50,572 nucleotides of DNA. It comes from DASPLH01 sp035627675 (GTDB taxonomy: Bacteria; Acidobacteriota; Terriglobia; Terriglobales; Acidobacteriaceae). Shown piece by piece: positions 26,620 through 34,635 of this stretch. The notes under the pieces are model-generated. The model was not told where the DNA came from, searched no databases, and worked only from the letters and a program-made list of their open reading frames with translations. Where the stretch lies: positions 1 to 50,572 of the forward strand of contig DASPLH010000061.1 in the NCBI GenBank assembly GCA_035627675.1. The letters run 5' to 3'. The position numbers and the translations under genes were made by a program. The number at the start of each line of letters is the position of its first letter. Positions within the stretch are counted from its first letter, which is position 1.

Positions 26620-26773
26620 CTGTCTTTGGAGCTTTGGTCCTTCGTCCCCGAGCGAAGCGAAGGATCTGCCGTTCTATCGCGCGTGGGGTGTGGTGTGTGG
26701 CGCGGGCGTCCCGCCCGCGACGAAACGTCCACAACCTTCGAAACCTCCGGAAACCCCCGCAACCTTCCTTCCT

Positions 26774-26849
26774 GTCATCCTGAGCGAGGAGGCGCAGCAG
26801 AACGCGGCGCAGCCGCGGACGCGCCTCCGAGTCGAAGGACCTCCCGGCC
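26774..26849. repeat. Dispersed palindromic intergenic repeat, family A
   Basis: Full unit, GTCATCCTGAGCGAGGAGGC through AAGGACCTCCCGGCC. A short AGCGAAGCGAAGGATCT form lies at about 26650, in the same 294-bp gap, which holds no gene. Confidence 0.85.
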
Positions 26850-26870
26850 AATCCTCCGCACCTCCGACGC

Positions 26871-28451
26871 TTATTGCTTCTTCTCTTCCCTCGGCTTGAA
26901 CAGCAAATCCTGGTAGTCGAAGCTGAAGTCGGCGATGTCGTTCACCGCGATCATTTTCATCTGGTCCACCTTGCCGTCCGCGTTGATCCAAAACGTCACG
27001 AAGGCATCGGGGATGGTGTTGTCGCGGAAGACGGCCTTAAACGTGTCGTACTGCCAGTGCTCCAGGTCGGCAACCATGCTCGGCGTCGCTGCCATCCGCA
27101 GCACCAGCTTTCCGCTCTGCTGCTCGATGATGGCGTCGCCGTACCAGTCGTCGTGGAGCGTCCCCGCGTAGCGCGCCACCGGAAGCGACGGACGCGAGTC
27201 CTTCACGCGTTTCGCGACCGCCTTCCTCTCCTCGTCATTGGCTTTGGCGAGCGTTTTCTCGCGGTCGGCCTTGTAGGCTGCGATCCAGTCGGTCGGCGGC
27301 TGCCCTAGATAGTGATCCATGATGCGGTACACCACCGAGAGGAACGCGCCGCCCTCTTCCTGGTTGGTCAGCACCACAATGCCGAGGTTCTGGTCCGGCA
27401 TCATCTGCACGGTCGAGAGCATTCCGGTCAGCGCGCCGCCGTGCGAGACCACCTTGTGGCCCTTGTAATCGCGCAGCGACCACCCGAGCGCGTAACCCGC
27501 GAACTGCGGCGTTGCCGCCGCCAATTCCGGCACTTTCGGCTTGCTGATGTTGATCGGCACTTGCATCGACCACATCGCCCGGTGCGCCTTCTCCGAGAAG
27601 AGCTGTTTGCCGTCAGCCAGTTTGCCTTCGTTCAATTGCACAACCACCCACTTCGCCAGGTCCACCGCGTTCGACTTGATTCCCGCGGCTCCCGCCCAGG
27701 TGTCGTCGAGCGTCAGCCCGATGGGACGCAACTGTCCCTCCAGCCTCCACCCGCGTGAGTGCGGCGTGGCGAAGTTTGCACCCGGCTTGAACGAGGCGCT
27801 GGAGATCACGGTCGAGTTCATCCCAAGCGGAACGAAGATCCGCTGCCGCATCAACTCATCCCACTTCTGCCCGGAAACCTTCGCCGCCAGCTCGGCCGCA
27901 ACGATGAACGTCAGGTTGTTGTACGCGTACTTGCTGCGCAGGCTCGACACCGGCTTCAGATATTGTGAGCCCGACAAGACCTGCTGCCGCGTGAACTTCG
28001 TATCCGGCCAAAACATCAGGTCGCCCTGTCCCAGTCCCAACCCCGTTCTGTGCGAGAGCAGGTCACGCACCATAAGTTCGTTCGTGACGTAGGGATCGGC
28101 TACGCGGAACTCCGGCAGGTGCTTGATCACCTGGTCGTCCCACGAAACTTTCCCCTCGTCCACCAGCAGCGCCAGCGAAGCCGCCGTAAAGGCCTTCGTG
28201 TTCGAAGCGATCCCGAACAACGTGTTCTCATCGACCGGCGCCGGTTCACCCAGCTTTCGAACGCCGTACCCTTTCGCTACGACGACCTTGCCGTCTTTCA
28301 CGATCGCCAGCGCCAGCCCGGGCACCTCGAACTCCTTCATCACCCGCTGCACGTACGCGTCGAGATCATGTGGAGGCGCAACCTGCGCCAGCGAGGACGA
28401 TGCAACCAGAAGGACAGCAAACAGCGCGAACAGCCGAATTCTGCGCTCCAT
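26871..28451 (-). CDS. Exported class C beta-lactamase-like serine hydrolase
   Basis: A 526-residue exported protein: signal peptide MERRIRLFALFAVLLVASSS cleaved after LAQ. The catalytic domain has S-N-T-K in GIASNTKAF, the tyrosine motif YAYNN, and VSHGGALTGM as the KTG-like strand. The C-terminal 130 residues (from about VARYAGTLHDDWYGD) are a lipocalin-like DUF3471 domain. Homologues are D,D-peptidases or esterases. The start at 28451 has AAGGAGAT 12 nt upstream; the frame extends further but only through repeats. Monocistronic; its 3' side faces a family A repeat. Confidence 0.88.
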   Translation of the reverse strand: MERRIRLFALFAVLLVASSSLAQVAPPHDLDAYVQRVMKEFEVPGLALAIVKDGKVVVAKGYGVRKLGEPAPVDENTLFGIASNTKAFTAASLALLVDEGKVSWDDQVIKHLPEFRVADPYVTNELMVRDLLSHRTGLGLGQGDLMFWPDTKFTRQQVLSGSQYLKPVSSLRSKYAYNNLTFIVAAELAAKVSGQKWDELMRQRIFVPLGMNSTVISSASFKPGANFATPHSRGWRLEGQLRPIGLTLDDTWAGAAGIKSNAVDLAKWVVVQLNEGKLADGKQLFSEKAHRAMWSMQVPINISKPKVPELAAATPQFAGYALGWSLRDYKGHKVVSHGGALTGMLSTVQMMPDQNLGIVVLTNQEEGGAFLSVVYRIMDHYLGQPPTDWIAAYKADREKTLAKANDEERKAVAKRVKDSRPSLPVARYAGTLHDDWYGDAIIEQQSGKLVLRMAATPSMVADLEHWQYDTFKAVFRDNTIPDAFVTFWINADGKVDQMKMIAVNDIADFSFDYQDLLFKPREEKKQ

Positions 28452-28801
28452 TGGGTCCGAGAAATCTCCTTGGGGTGAGATGAACCTGCATTTGTAACAG
28501 GTCTGACGTTCAGCTGCCAGCTTCCAGCGACTAGCTGCCAGCTCCCGATCCCTGAAACTTCGCAAAGTGGGAATCCCGAAGCCCATGTGAGGCGCGAGGC
28601 CTCGTGTGGCGTGGGCGTCCCGTGTGGCGTGGGCGTCCCGTGTGGCGTGGGCGTCCCCGCCCGCGTACCAAGTCCCAACTCCTCGCGTGTGGCGCGGGCG
28701 TCCCCGCCCGCGCACCATCCCAACTCGTCCGACTCCTCCGAAACCTCGCCTCCTGCTGGCCCCTGTCTCCCTCGAACTGCTATATTTCTTCTTCGCGACC
28801 G
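28452..28801. other. Repeat-rich divergent intergenic region
   Basis: No gene. It contains AGCTGCCAG words (about 28508-28548), the 18-bp minisatellite (28603-28656, plus a variant at 28685), and a TATATT hexamer (28781-28786) 16 bp before the MlaE-like gene. Confidence 0.55.
28603..28702. repeat. 18-bp minisatellite, three exact copies plus one variant
   Basis: CGTGTGGCGTGGGCGTCC is repeated exactly at 28603, 28621 and 28639. A fourth copy at 28685 differs by one T-to-C change. Related text (GTGTGGCGCGGGCGTCC) occurs at about 26694. Confidence 0.9.
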
Positions 28802-29584
28802 ATGCCCATCTTCTCGCCAACTGAGCTCGTCAAGCGCAACGTCGTGGCCGTGCAGGATTACTCGATCCTCTCCTGGCGTTCCGTGTCGAATCTCTTCCGC
28901 CAGCCTCGTTATATGGCGGACATGCTGCATCAGGCGGACAGCATCGGCGTGGGCTCGCTTCCCATCGTCGTACTCACTGGATTTTTCACCGGGGCCGTCC
29001 TCGCGCTCCAGAGCGCAAATTCGCTCGCGCGCTTCGGCGCATTGTCCTTCACCGGGCAGCTCGTCTCCATGTCCATGGTCCGCGAACTCGGCCCCGTGCT
29101 CACCGGGCTCATGGTCGCCGGCCGCAACGCCAGCGGCATGGCCAGCGAACTCGGTTCCATGCAGGTTACCGAGCAGATCGACGCCATGCGCGCGCTCGGC
29201 ACCGATCCATCGAAGAAGCTCGTGACGCCGCGCGTCATCTCCACCATGGTGATGCTGTTCTTCCTCACCATCATCTCCGACCTGGTAGGGCTCGCCGGCG
29301 GATCGATGATTGCCACGCTCATGCTGCGGCTGGACTTCAACCAGTACTGGACTACCGCCTGGCAGGCATTGGCATTCGAAGATGTATTTATGGGACTGCT
29401 GAAGCCCGTCTTCTTCGGCTTCATCGTCGCCAGCGTGGGCTGCTACTACGGCCTCAGCGCGCGCGGAGGCACGCAGGGTGTCGGACGCGCCACCACGCAG
29501 GCCGTCGTTGCCGCCAGCGTTCTCATCCTCGTCGTGAACTTTTTCCTGACGCGCTTCCTCATGGCCATCTTTCCGATGCGGTAA
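28802..29584 (+). CDS. MlaE/YrbE-family ABC transporter permease
   Basis: A 260-residue polytopic inner-membrane permease with about five TM segments. The family signature is intact: VLTGFFTGAVLALQSANSLA, then MVRELGPVLTGLMVAGRNAS, then ASELGSMQVTEQIDAMRALG. MlaE works with the ATPase MlaF and the MCE protein MlaD to move phospholipids between the membranes. The ATG at 28802 is the first in the conserved region. It is 2 bp upstream of the ATPase gene. No MlaD/MCE gene follows, which is unusual. Confidence 0.93.
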   Translation: MPIFSPTELVKRNVVAVQDYSILSWRSVSNLFRQPRYMADMLHQADSIGVGSLPIVVLTGFFTGAVLALQSANSLARFGALSFTGQLVSMSMVRELGPVLTGLMVAGRNASGMASELGSMQVTEQIDAMRALGTDPSKKLVTPRVISTMVMLFFLTIISDLVGLAGGSMIATLMLRLDFNQYWTTAWQALAFEDVFMGLLKPVFFGFIVASVGCYYGLSARGGTQGVGRATTQAVVAASVLILVVNFFLTRFLMAIFPMR

Positions 29585-29586
29585 CG

Positions 29587-30414
29587 ATGACGGGCGAACT
29601 CCTCACTCCCGGCTTTTCGGCGCAGCAGAAGGCCGTCGTGTTTGAAAACGTCAGCATTGCGTTCGACGACCGCCAGGTGCTCGAGGACGTCTCGTTCACG
29701 CTCCAGCGCGGAGAAACCAAGGCACTGTTCGGCGTCGCCGGAGCAGGCAAGACGGTCATCCTCAAGCTCACGATGGGGCTCATCCGCCCCGACTCCGGCC
29801 GGATCTACGTGCTCGGCTACGAAGTGACGGCCATGAAGGAGGAGGAACTCTTCGACCTGCGCCGCAAGCTCGGCATGGTGTTCCAGGAAAGCGCGCTGTT
29901 CGATTCGCTCACGGTCGAAGCCAATGTCGGCTACCGCCTCTACGAGGAGCACCTTCCGGAGGAAGACATTCGCGCCCGCGTGCTCGAGGCGCTGCGTTTC
30001 GTGGAGCTGGAACACACGATCGATATGTTCCCCGCCGAACTCTCCGGCGGCATGCGGCGCCGCGTGGCGATCGCGCGCGCCATCATCACCAATCCCGAGA
30101 TCCTGCTTTACGATTCGCCCACAGGGGGACTCGATCCGGTCACATCCACGACCATCGTCGAGCTGATCGTCAAGCAGCGCGACGTGTACGGCACCAGCGC
30201 GCTGCTCGTGTCGCACCGCCTGAAGGACGCGTTCGTCATGGCCACCCACCACTTTGACCGTGACCAGAACCGCATGGTCCCGCTTTCGCCAGGCTCCCAC
30301 CACAATCCCAACACGAGCTTCATCGTGCTCCGGGACTCCCGCAAGATATTCGAAGGCTCCGCCGCCGACCTCATCAACTCTCGCGACGAATACATCCGCG
30401 AATACCTCAGCTAG
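29587..30414 (+). CDS. MlaF-family ABC transporter ATP-binding protein
   Basis: A 275-residue ATPase. Walker A GVAGAGKT is at residues 49-56, the Q-loop is in GMVFQESALFDSLT, the signature is LSGGMRRRVAIARA, Walker B is LLYDSPTGGLDP, and the H-loop is in LLVSHRLK. The Walker B glutamate of most ABC proteins is S-P here (YDSPTGGLD), as seen in part of the MlaF group. It energises the adjacent MlaE permease. Spacing of 2 bp implies coupled translation. The MCE partner should be encoded elsewhere. Confidence 0.92.
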   Translation: MTGELLTPGFSAQQKAVVFENVSIAFDDRQVLEDVSFTLQRGETKALFGVAGAGKTVILKLTMGLIRPDSGRIYVLGYEVTAMKEEELFDLRRKLGMVFQESALFDSLTVEANVGYRLYEEHLPEEDIRARVLEALRFVELEHTIDMFPAELSGGMRRRVAIARAIITNPEILLYDSPTGGLDPVTSTTIVELIVKQRDVYGTSALLVSHRLKDAFVMATHHFDRDQNRMVPLSPGSHHNPNTSFIVLRDSRKIFEGSAADLINSRDEYIREYLS

Positions 30415-30499
30415 TCCCATCTGCGAAACCCTGCTACCGGAACAGCCCGCCGCCCGTCCGATTAGTTACAATGCTTCCACTTTGGTGTGTGAGGATGAA

Positions 30500-31027
30500 A
30501 TGAAACGAAAGATCGCGTTAGCAAGTTTCGTCGTACTCGCCTGCATGTTCGCCGTCGCGCAGCAGAAGCAGCGGCAGAGCCCTCCCGGCACGGCCGAGTT
30601 CACCTTCCAGGACGGCAAGAAGGTGCAGATCACCTACCATCGCCCATCCATGCGCGGCCGCAAAATCTACGGCGGACTCGTGCCTTTCAACCAGGTCTGG
30701 CGCACCGGCGCAAACGAAGCCACAACCCTCAAGACCGACGTCGCACTCGACATCAACGGCACCCAGGTTCCCGCCGGCGCGTACACGCTGTTCACGCTGC
30801 CCTCCGAAGGCACCTGGAAGCTGATCGTCAACAAGCAGACAGGCCAGTGGGGCACGGACTACAAGCAGGACCAGGACCTCGCCCGCATCGACATGCAGAA
30901 AGAGGCGCTACCCGAGCCGGCCGAGCAGTTCACCATCTCCTTCGAGCCCGAGAAGGGTTCGACCACACAACTCAACCTCGACTGGGAAGACACCCGCCAG
31001 TCGGTGACGGTCACGGCGGCGAAGTAG
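30500..31027 (+). CDS. Exported DUF2911 protein
   Basis: A 175-residue protein with a signal peptide (to about VAQ, residue 21). The DUF2911 core is clear: KVQITYHRPSMRGRKIYGGL, PFNQVWRTGANEATTL, VPAGAYTLFTLP and WGTDYKQDQDLARI. The function is unknown; the family is common in Bacteroidetes and Acidobacteria. GAGGATGAA precedes the ATG at 30500. A TACAAT hexamer (30467-30472) may be its -10, so it may have its own promoter despite following mlaF by 85 bp. Confidence 0.9.
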   Translation: MKRKIALASFVVLACMFAVAQQKQRQSPPGTAEFTFQDGKKVQITYHRPSMRGRKIYGGLVPFNQVWRTGANEATTLKTDVALDINGTQVPAGAYTLFTLPSEGTWKLIVNKQTGQWGTDYKQDQDLARIDMQKEALPEPAEQFTISFEPEKGSTTQLNLDWEDTRQSVTVTAAK

Positions 31028-31030
31028 AAC

Positions 31031-31120
31031 GATCCGAAAATCGGAGAAAGTGGAATCGGAAAAACTAAGAATCAACGTGCCCAGCGCGCTGTTTCCGTTT
31101 CTCCGATTTACGTTTTTCGA
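31031..31120. repeat. TCCGAAAATCGG-type inverted repeat
   Basis: AATCGGAGAAA (31039-31049) pairs perfectly with TTTCTCCGATT (31098-31108). Related words (ATCCGAAAATC) occur at 14260-14300. It lies between convergent genes. Confidence 0.65.
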
Positions 31121-31142
31121 TGTTCCGATCTCAAAAACAAAA

Positions 31143-31163
31143 CGGGGCGGAATCTCCGCCCCG
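31143..31163 (-). terminator. Intrinsic terminator of the gcv operon
   Basis: Perfect 9-bp stem CGGGGCGGA/TCCGCCCCG with a 3-nt loop; on the minus strand TTTTGTTTTTG follows. It lies 19 bp after the gcvPB stop. Confidence 0.9.
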
Positions 31164-31182
31164 TCCATTTAAACCAGCTTCC

Positions 31183-32691
31183 CTACTCCGCGGCCGTCTT
31201 CGCCTGCGGCTTCCAGCGCAGGATGGGCTTCCGGGCCGCGCTCACTTCGTCCAGCCTTGACAAGCGCGTCGTATGCGGAGCCCCCAGCACGATCTCCGGC
31301 TCCTTCTCCGCCTCTTCGGCCACCGACTTCATCGCCTCGATGAACTGGTCGAGCTCTTCCTTCGACTCGCTCTCCGTCGGCTCGATCATCAGCGCGCCGT
31401 GCACGATCAGCGGGAACGACACCGTGTAGGGATGGAAGCCGTAGTCGATCAGCCGCTTCGCGATGTCTCCCGTCTTGATTCCGTTCTTGGTTTGCAGTCG
31501 GTCGCTGAACACGACCTCGTGCATCGAGGGAGTCGAATATGGCAGGTCGTAAACGCCTTCCAGCTTTTTGCGGATATAGTTCGCGTTGAGCACGGCGTCT
31601 TCCGTCGTCTGCCGCAAACCGTCCGGACCGTTGGCCATGATGTAGGCCAGCGCCCGCACGTGCATCCCGAAGTTGCCGAAGAACATCCTCACGCGCCCCA
31701 CCGACTCGGGACGGTCATATTGCAGGTACAGCTTGCCGTCCTTTGTCTCCTGGATCACCGGCACCGGCAGGAAGGGCTCCAGAATTTTCTTGCAGGCCAC
31801 CGGACCCGAACCCGGACCGCCTCCGCCGTGCGGCGTAGAGAAGGTCTTGTGCAGGTTCAGGTGCATCACGTCCACCCCGAAGTCTCCGGGACGCACCTTG
31901 CCGACCAGCGCGTTCATGTTCGCGCCGTCCATGTACAGCAGGCCACCCTTCGCATGCAGCAGTTCGGCGATCTTCCCGATCTGCTCGTCGAACACGCCGA
32001 GCGTGTTCGGATTCGTCAGCATCAGGCCGGCTACATCTTCGTTCATCTGCGCTTCCAGCGCTGACAGCTCCACCATGCCTGCGGCGTTCGACTTCAGGTT
32101 CTCGACGTCGTAGCCGACCATGGCCGCCGTTGCCGGGTTCGTTCCGTGCGCAGAGTCCGGGATCAGGATCTTCTTGCGCGGATTGCCCTGCTTCTCGAGG
32201 TACGCCCTCATCAGCAGGATGCCCGTCAGCTCGCCATGCGCGCCCGCCGCCGGCTGGAGCGTGATCGCATCCATGCCGCAGATTTCGATCAGCGCGTCGC
32301 TGAGCACTTTCATCACGCGCAGCGCGCCCTGCGAGATCGCTTCCGGCTGATAGGGGTGCGCGCTCGCGAGTCCATCCAGTCGCGATACCACTTCGTTGAT
32401 GCGCGGGTTGTACTTCATCGTGCACGAGCCCAGCGGATACATGCCGTAATCGACGGCATAGTTCCAGGTGGACATGCGCGTGAAGTGCCGCACGACCTCG
32501 ATCTCGCTCACCTCGGGCATATTGCCCAGGTCCTCCCGAGCAAGGTCGCCCAGCAACTCGCGCTCGTTTACCTCGGGAACGTCGAGCTCCGAAAGCCGGT
32601 AACCTTTCTTCCCTGCCGAGGACTTCTCGAAGATCAGGCCCTCGTTCTGGTTGGGGTGCGTGCTGACCTTGCGGAACTTGTGGTTGGCCAT
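31183..32691 (-). CDS. gcvPB: Glycine dehydrogenase (decarboxylating) subunit 2
   Basis: A 502-residue PLP enzyme, the C-terminal half of the split P-protein. The PLP lysine is K282 in LNLHKTFSTPHGGGGPGSGP. The start MANHKFRKVS at 32691 shares one base with the gcvPA stop (TAATG), so the two halves are co-translated; the frame open far upstream is the shadow of gcvPA. P-protein decarboxylates glycine and loads aminomethyl on the lipoyl arm of GcvH. It is the last gene of the operon. Confidence 0.96.
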   Translation of the reverse strand: MANHKFRKVSTHPNQNEGLIFEKSSAGKKGYRLSELDVPEVNERELLGDLAREDLGNMPEVSEIEVVRHFTRMSTWNYAVDYGMYPLGSCTMKYNPRINEVVSRLDGLASAHPYQPEAISQGALRVMKVLSDALIEICGMDAITLQPAAGAHGELTGILLMRAYLEKQGNPRKKILIPDSAHGTNPATAAMVGYDVENLKSNAAGMVELSALEAQMNEDVAGLMLTNPNTLGVFDEQIGKIAELLHAKGGLLYMDGANMNALVGKVRPGDFGVDVMHLNLHKTFSTPHGGGGPGSGPVACKKILEPFLPVPVIQETKDGKLYLQYDRPESVGRVRMFFGNFGMHVRALAYIMANGPDGLRQTTEDAVLNANYIRKKLEGVYDLPYSTPSMHEVVFSDRLQTKNGIKTGDIAKRLIDYGFHPYTVSFPLIVHGALMIEPTESESKEELDQFIEAMKSVAEEAEKEPEIVLGAPHTTRLSRLDEVSAARKPILRWKPQAKTAAE

Positions 32692-34010
32692 TACAGCACC
32701 TCCGTGACGGCATCGATCTGCTGCTTGGAGTTCATCTCCGTGCAGCACCACACCGCTGCGTTGCCCAGCTCCGGATAGAACTTCTTCAGCCCGAAGCCGC
32801 CGATGATCTTGCGGAACTCCAAGCGCTGCTCCACCGTTTTCGGGTCGTCCTTCGTCTGGATCACGAACTCGTTGAACCTCGGCGCGCCGTCGAACAGCAC
32901 CTTCGCCCGGGTCCCGAACTGCCGCCGAGCATAAGCGGCCTTCGCCAGGTTCTGCCTGGCAAGGTCGCGCAGACCCTCGCGCCCGTAGGTCGTCATGAAG
33001 ATGTTGGCCATCAGCGCGATCAGCGCCTGGTTGGTGCAGATGTTCGAGGTCGCCTTCTCGCGGCGTATGTGCTGCTCGCGCGTCGAGAGCGTCAGCACAT
33101 ATCCACGAGTGCCATTCTTGTCCCTGGTCTCGCCAACCAGGCGTCCGGGAATCTGGCGCACGAACTTCTCTTTCGTCGCCAGCACGCCCGCGTACGGACC
33201 GCCGTAGCTCAGCGGGATTCCAAACGACTGTGCTTCCAGCGAGACGATGTCGGCCTCCGCCGGAGGCCTCACGATGCCCAGCGACAGCGCCTCGGCAATG
33301 CTCACCACCAGCAGCGCGCCCTTGCTGTGCGCAAGTTCGGCAACGGCCGCCACGTCTTCGATCGTTCCGAAGAAATTCGGCGACTGGATCAGCACGCAGG
33401 CCGTCTCGTCCGTCACCTCTGCCTCGAGCGCCTTCATGTCCACGCGCCCGTTGTCTCCGAATCCGGCTTCCGTCAGCGGCAGCCCCTGGTAGCGCGCGTA
33501 CGTACGGACCACCTCGCGGTACTCGGGGTGAACGCTTCGCGCCAGCACGGCCGTGGTTCGGCCAGTCAACCGCATCGCCATCATCACGGCTTCGGCTGCG
33601 CCGGTAGAGCCGTCGTACATCGAAGCGTTCGCCACTTCCATGCCCGTCAGCTCGCAGATCATCGTCTGGAACTCGAAGATGGACTGCAGCGTCCCCTGCG
33701 CGATCTCCGCCTGGTACGGCGTGTAGGCCGTGAACCACTCGCCGCGCGAGATCATCGAGTCGATCACCACCGGGCGGTAGTGGTTGTAAGCGCCGGCGCC
33801 GAGCATGATGCCGTAGCCGGCCGCGTTCTCACCGGAGCGCGCTCGGAACCAGTCGAGTATCTCGTTCTCCGACATCTGCCGCGGCACCGCGAGATCGCGC
33901 TTCAGCCGGTATTCCGGAGGAATATGTGAAAACAGCTCGTCCATCGAACGGACGCCGACTTCTTGCAGCATCTGTTCGCGGTCTGCGGGAGATTTTGGAA
34001 GATAGCGCAT
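32691..34010 (-). CDS. gcvPA: Glycine dehydrogenase (decarboxylating) subunit 1
   Basis: A 439-residue protein, the N-terminal half of the split P-protein. Typical segments are MRYLPKSPADREQMLQEVG, GAGAYNHYRPVVID, FFTAYTPYQAEIAQG-like WFTAYTPYQAEIAQG, and STREQHIRREKATSNICTNQ. It forms a heterotetramer with GcvPB. The start at 34010 matches the usual N-terminus, though no good ribosome site is seen; the frame extends six codons upstream. It lies 143 bp after gcvH, with an 8-bp inverted repeat in the gap. Confidence 0.96.
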   Translation of the reverse strand: MRYLPKSPADREQMLQEVGVRSMDELFSHIPPEYRLKRDLAVPRQMSENEILDWFRARSGENAAGYGIMLGAGAYNHYRPVVIDSMISRGEWFTAYTPYQAEIAQGTLQSIFEFQTMICELTGMEVANASMYDGSTGAAEAVMMAMRLTGRTTAVLARSVHPEYREVVRTYARYQGLPLTEAGFGDNGRVDMKALEAEVTDETACVLIQSPNFFGTIEDVAAVAELAHSKGALLVVSIAEALSLGIVRPPAEADIVSLEAQSFGIPLSYGGPYAGVLATKEKFVRQIPGRLVGETRDKNGTRGYVLTLSTREQHIRREKATSNICTNQALIALMANIFMTTYGREGLRDLARQNLAKAAYARRQFGTRAKVLFDGAPRFNEFVIQTKDDPKTVEQRLEFRKIIGGFGLKKFYPELGNAAVWCCTEMNSKQQIDAVTEVL

Positions 34011-34105
34011 TGATCGAGATCGAATCACCGGGCGACCGGGTCATCTGCCGATCCGATCGCCCCGAAAATTGAGTGTGAAATGGCTGGGCTTACCGAACTT
34101 GCGGC

Positions 34106-34141
34106 CGGTTCAGGGCGATGGATCGGTGGCACGCTGAACCG
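34106..34141 (-). other. Hairpin between gcvH and gcvPA
   Basis: CGGTTCAG (34106-34113) pairs with CTGAACCG (34134-34141) around a 20-nt loop. No T-run, so more likely a stability or processing site than a terminator. Confidence 0.5.
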
Positions 34142-34153
34142 ATGAGTCGCTAT

Positions 34154-34537
34154 TTAGTGTTCTTCCGCGACGAACTTTTCGTAATCGGCGACCGACAGCA
34201 GGCCGTTCGCCTCGTTCGGATCCTTCAGCGTAACTTTCACCATCCAGGCGCCATGCGCGTCGGAGTTCACCTTCTCGGGAGCCGTTGCCAGCTCCTGGTT
34301 CACTTCGATCACGGTGCCGCTGACGGGAGCGTACAGGTCGCTCACGGCCTTCACCGACTCCACCGTCCCGAAGCTCTTGCCGGACGTGAGGTCCGACCCA
34401 ACCTTCGGCAGTTCGACAAAGACGATGTCACCCAGCGACTGCTGCGCGTAATCGGTGATCCCGATCGTGCCGGTGTTGCCCTCGATCTTGATCCACTCGT
34501 GTTCTTTCGTGTACTTGAAATCGGCGGGGAACGCCAT
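34154..34537 (-). CDS. gcvH: Glycine cleavage system H protein
   Basis: A complete 127-residue lipoyl carrier. K63 in GTVESVKAVSDLYAP is the lipoylation site. KEHEWI near the start and GITDYAQQSLGDIVFVELP are typical. GGGAGAG precedes the ATG at 34537. It carries the aminomethyl group from P- to T-protein. It follows gcvT after a 98-bp gap holding two perfect hairpins. Confidence 0.97.
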   Translation of the reverse strand: MAFPADFKYTKEHEWIKIEGNTGTIGITDYAQQSLGDIVFVELPKVGSDLTSGKSFGTVESVKAVSDLYAPVSGTVIEVNQELATAPEKVNSDAHGAWMVKVTLKDPNEANGLLSVADYEKFVAEEH

Positions 34538-34576
34538 GCTTGCTCTCCCTATCAGTGCTGAAGTTCGGATTGAAGT

Positions 34577-34629
34577 CCGGATCCACGGATCCGGTGACAC
34601 CAGCGAAACGGCACGGCCGCAGCCGTGCC
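34577..34629 (-). other. Two perfect hairpins between gcvT and gcvH
   Basis: GGATCCGG/CCGGATCC with a 2-bp centre (34577-34594), and GGCACGGC/GCCGTGCC with a 4-nt loop (34610-34629). No T-run follows on the minus strand. They may set the relative dose of gcvT and gcvH by RNA processing or stability. Confidence 0.6.
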
Positions 34630-34635
34630 CGGAAC

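Noticed and set aside
28452..28820. N-terminal extension of the serine hydrolase with HATRDAHATRD repeats
   Set aside because: The peptide repeats are the translated 18-bp minisatellite. A signal peptide and a ribosome site mark the start at 28451.
32692..33738. Upstream extension of the gcvPB frame, giving an 851-residue protein
   Set aside because: The added part is an out-of-frame shadow of gcvPA. The conserved start MANHKFRKVS lies at 32691 and overlaps the gcvPA stop by one base.
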